This document shows, piece by piece, positions 5,455 through 5,485 of a stretch of 5,485 nt of DNA. The notes beneath the pieces were generated by a model. The model did not search any database. It worked only from the letters and a program-made list of their open reading frames with translations, and was not told where the DNA came from. The first letter of the stretch is position 1, and every line of letters starts with the position of its first letter. Source of the DNA: Deltaproteobacteria bacterium (GTDB taxonomy: Bacteria > Desulfobacterota > Dissulfuribacteria > Dissulfuribacterales > UBA3076); assembly GCA_027004315.1 (NCBI GenBank), contig JALTHV010000090.1:7291-12775 (forward strand), read 5' to 3'. The translations under genes were made by a program, and so were the position numbers.

Positions 5455-5485
5455 TTCATTCTTTCAGCAGGCCTATATTCTAAAG

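Noticed and set aside
5214..5459. 81-codon open frame on the minus strand through the palindromic element
   Set aside because: It shares mirrored peptide blocks (TDHRVLL, HPVIGY) with a frame on the other strand, as expected of a palindrome, has no ribosome-binding site and matches no family I know.

Overview
The window looks like a stretch of chromosome from a Desulfobacterota-type bacterium (former Deltaproteobacteria). This placement is an inference. It rests on the gene order ispE, tRNA-Gln, prs, rplY (long CTC/TL5 form of L25), pth, which I know from that group, and on a DUF1844 gene next to ispE. No marker in the window fixes the genus. All genes lie on the minus strand, so transcription runs from high to low coordinates.

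Layout in the direction of transcription. Positions 5455-5485 are unassigned flank. Positions 5182-5454 hold a compact mobile element without a transposase: a 257-bp, almost fully palindromic unit (5190-5446) with 17-bp terminal inverted repeats starting GTAA, bracketed by a perfect 8-bp direct repeat AGCCTTGC. These are the hallmarks of a miniature element moved by an IS66-family transposase. Next come a possible promoter (5145-5174), a small DUF1844 gene (4748-5119), a strong stem-loop that begins in the DUF1844 stop codon (4697-4751), ispE (3840-4676), tRNA-Gln(UUG) (3751-3825), prs (2668-3612), rplY (2014-2652), pth (1406-2011) and a membrane-anchored M23 metallopeptidase (34-1383).

The block is a tightly packed housekeeping cluster. 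IspE makes an isoprenoid precursor, Prs makes PRPP for nucleotides and some amino acids, tRNA-Gln, L25 and Pth serve translation, and the M23 protein probably acts on peptidoglycan. From prs to the peptidase the gaps are 15 nt, an overlap and about 22 nt, which fits one transcript. The tRNA sits 14 nt past ispE and is probably cut out of a longer RNA. The 138 nt between the tRNA and prs show no convincing promoter or terminator to me.

The most noteworthy item is the palindromic insertion at 5190-5446 just upstream of the DUF1844 gene. No phage, CRISPR, toxin-antitoxin or defence genes are visible. The genes themselves are ordinary members of known families.
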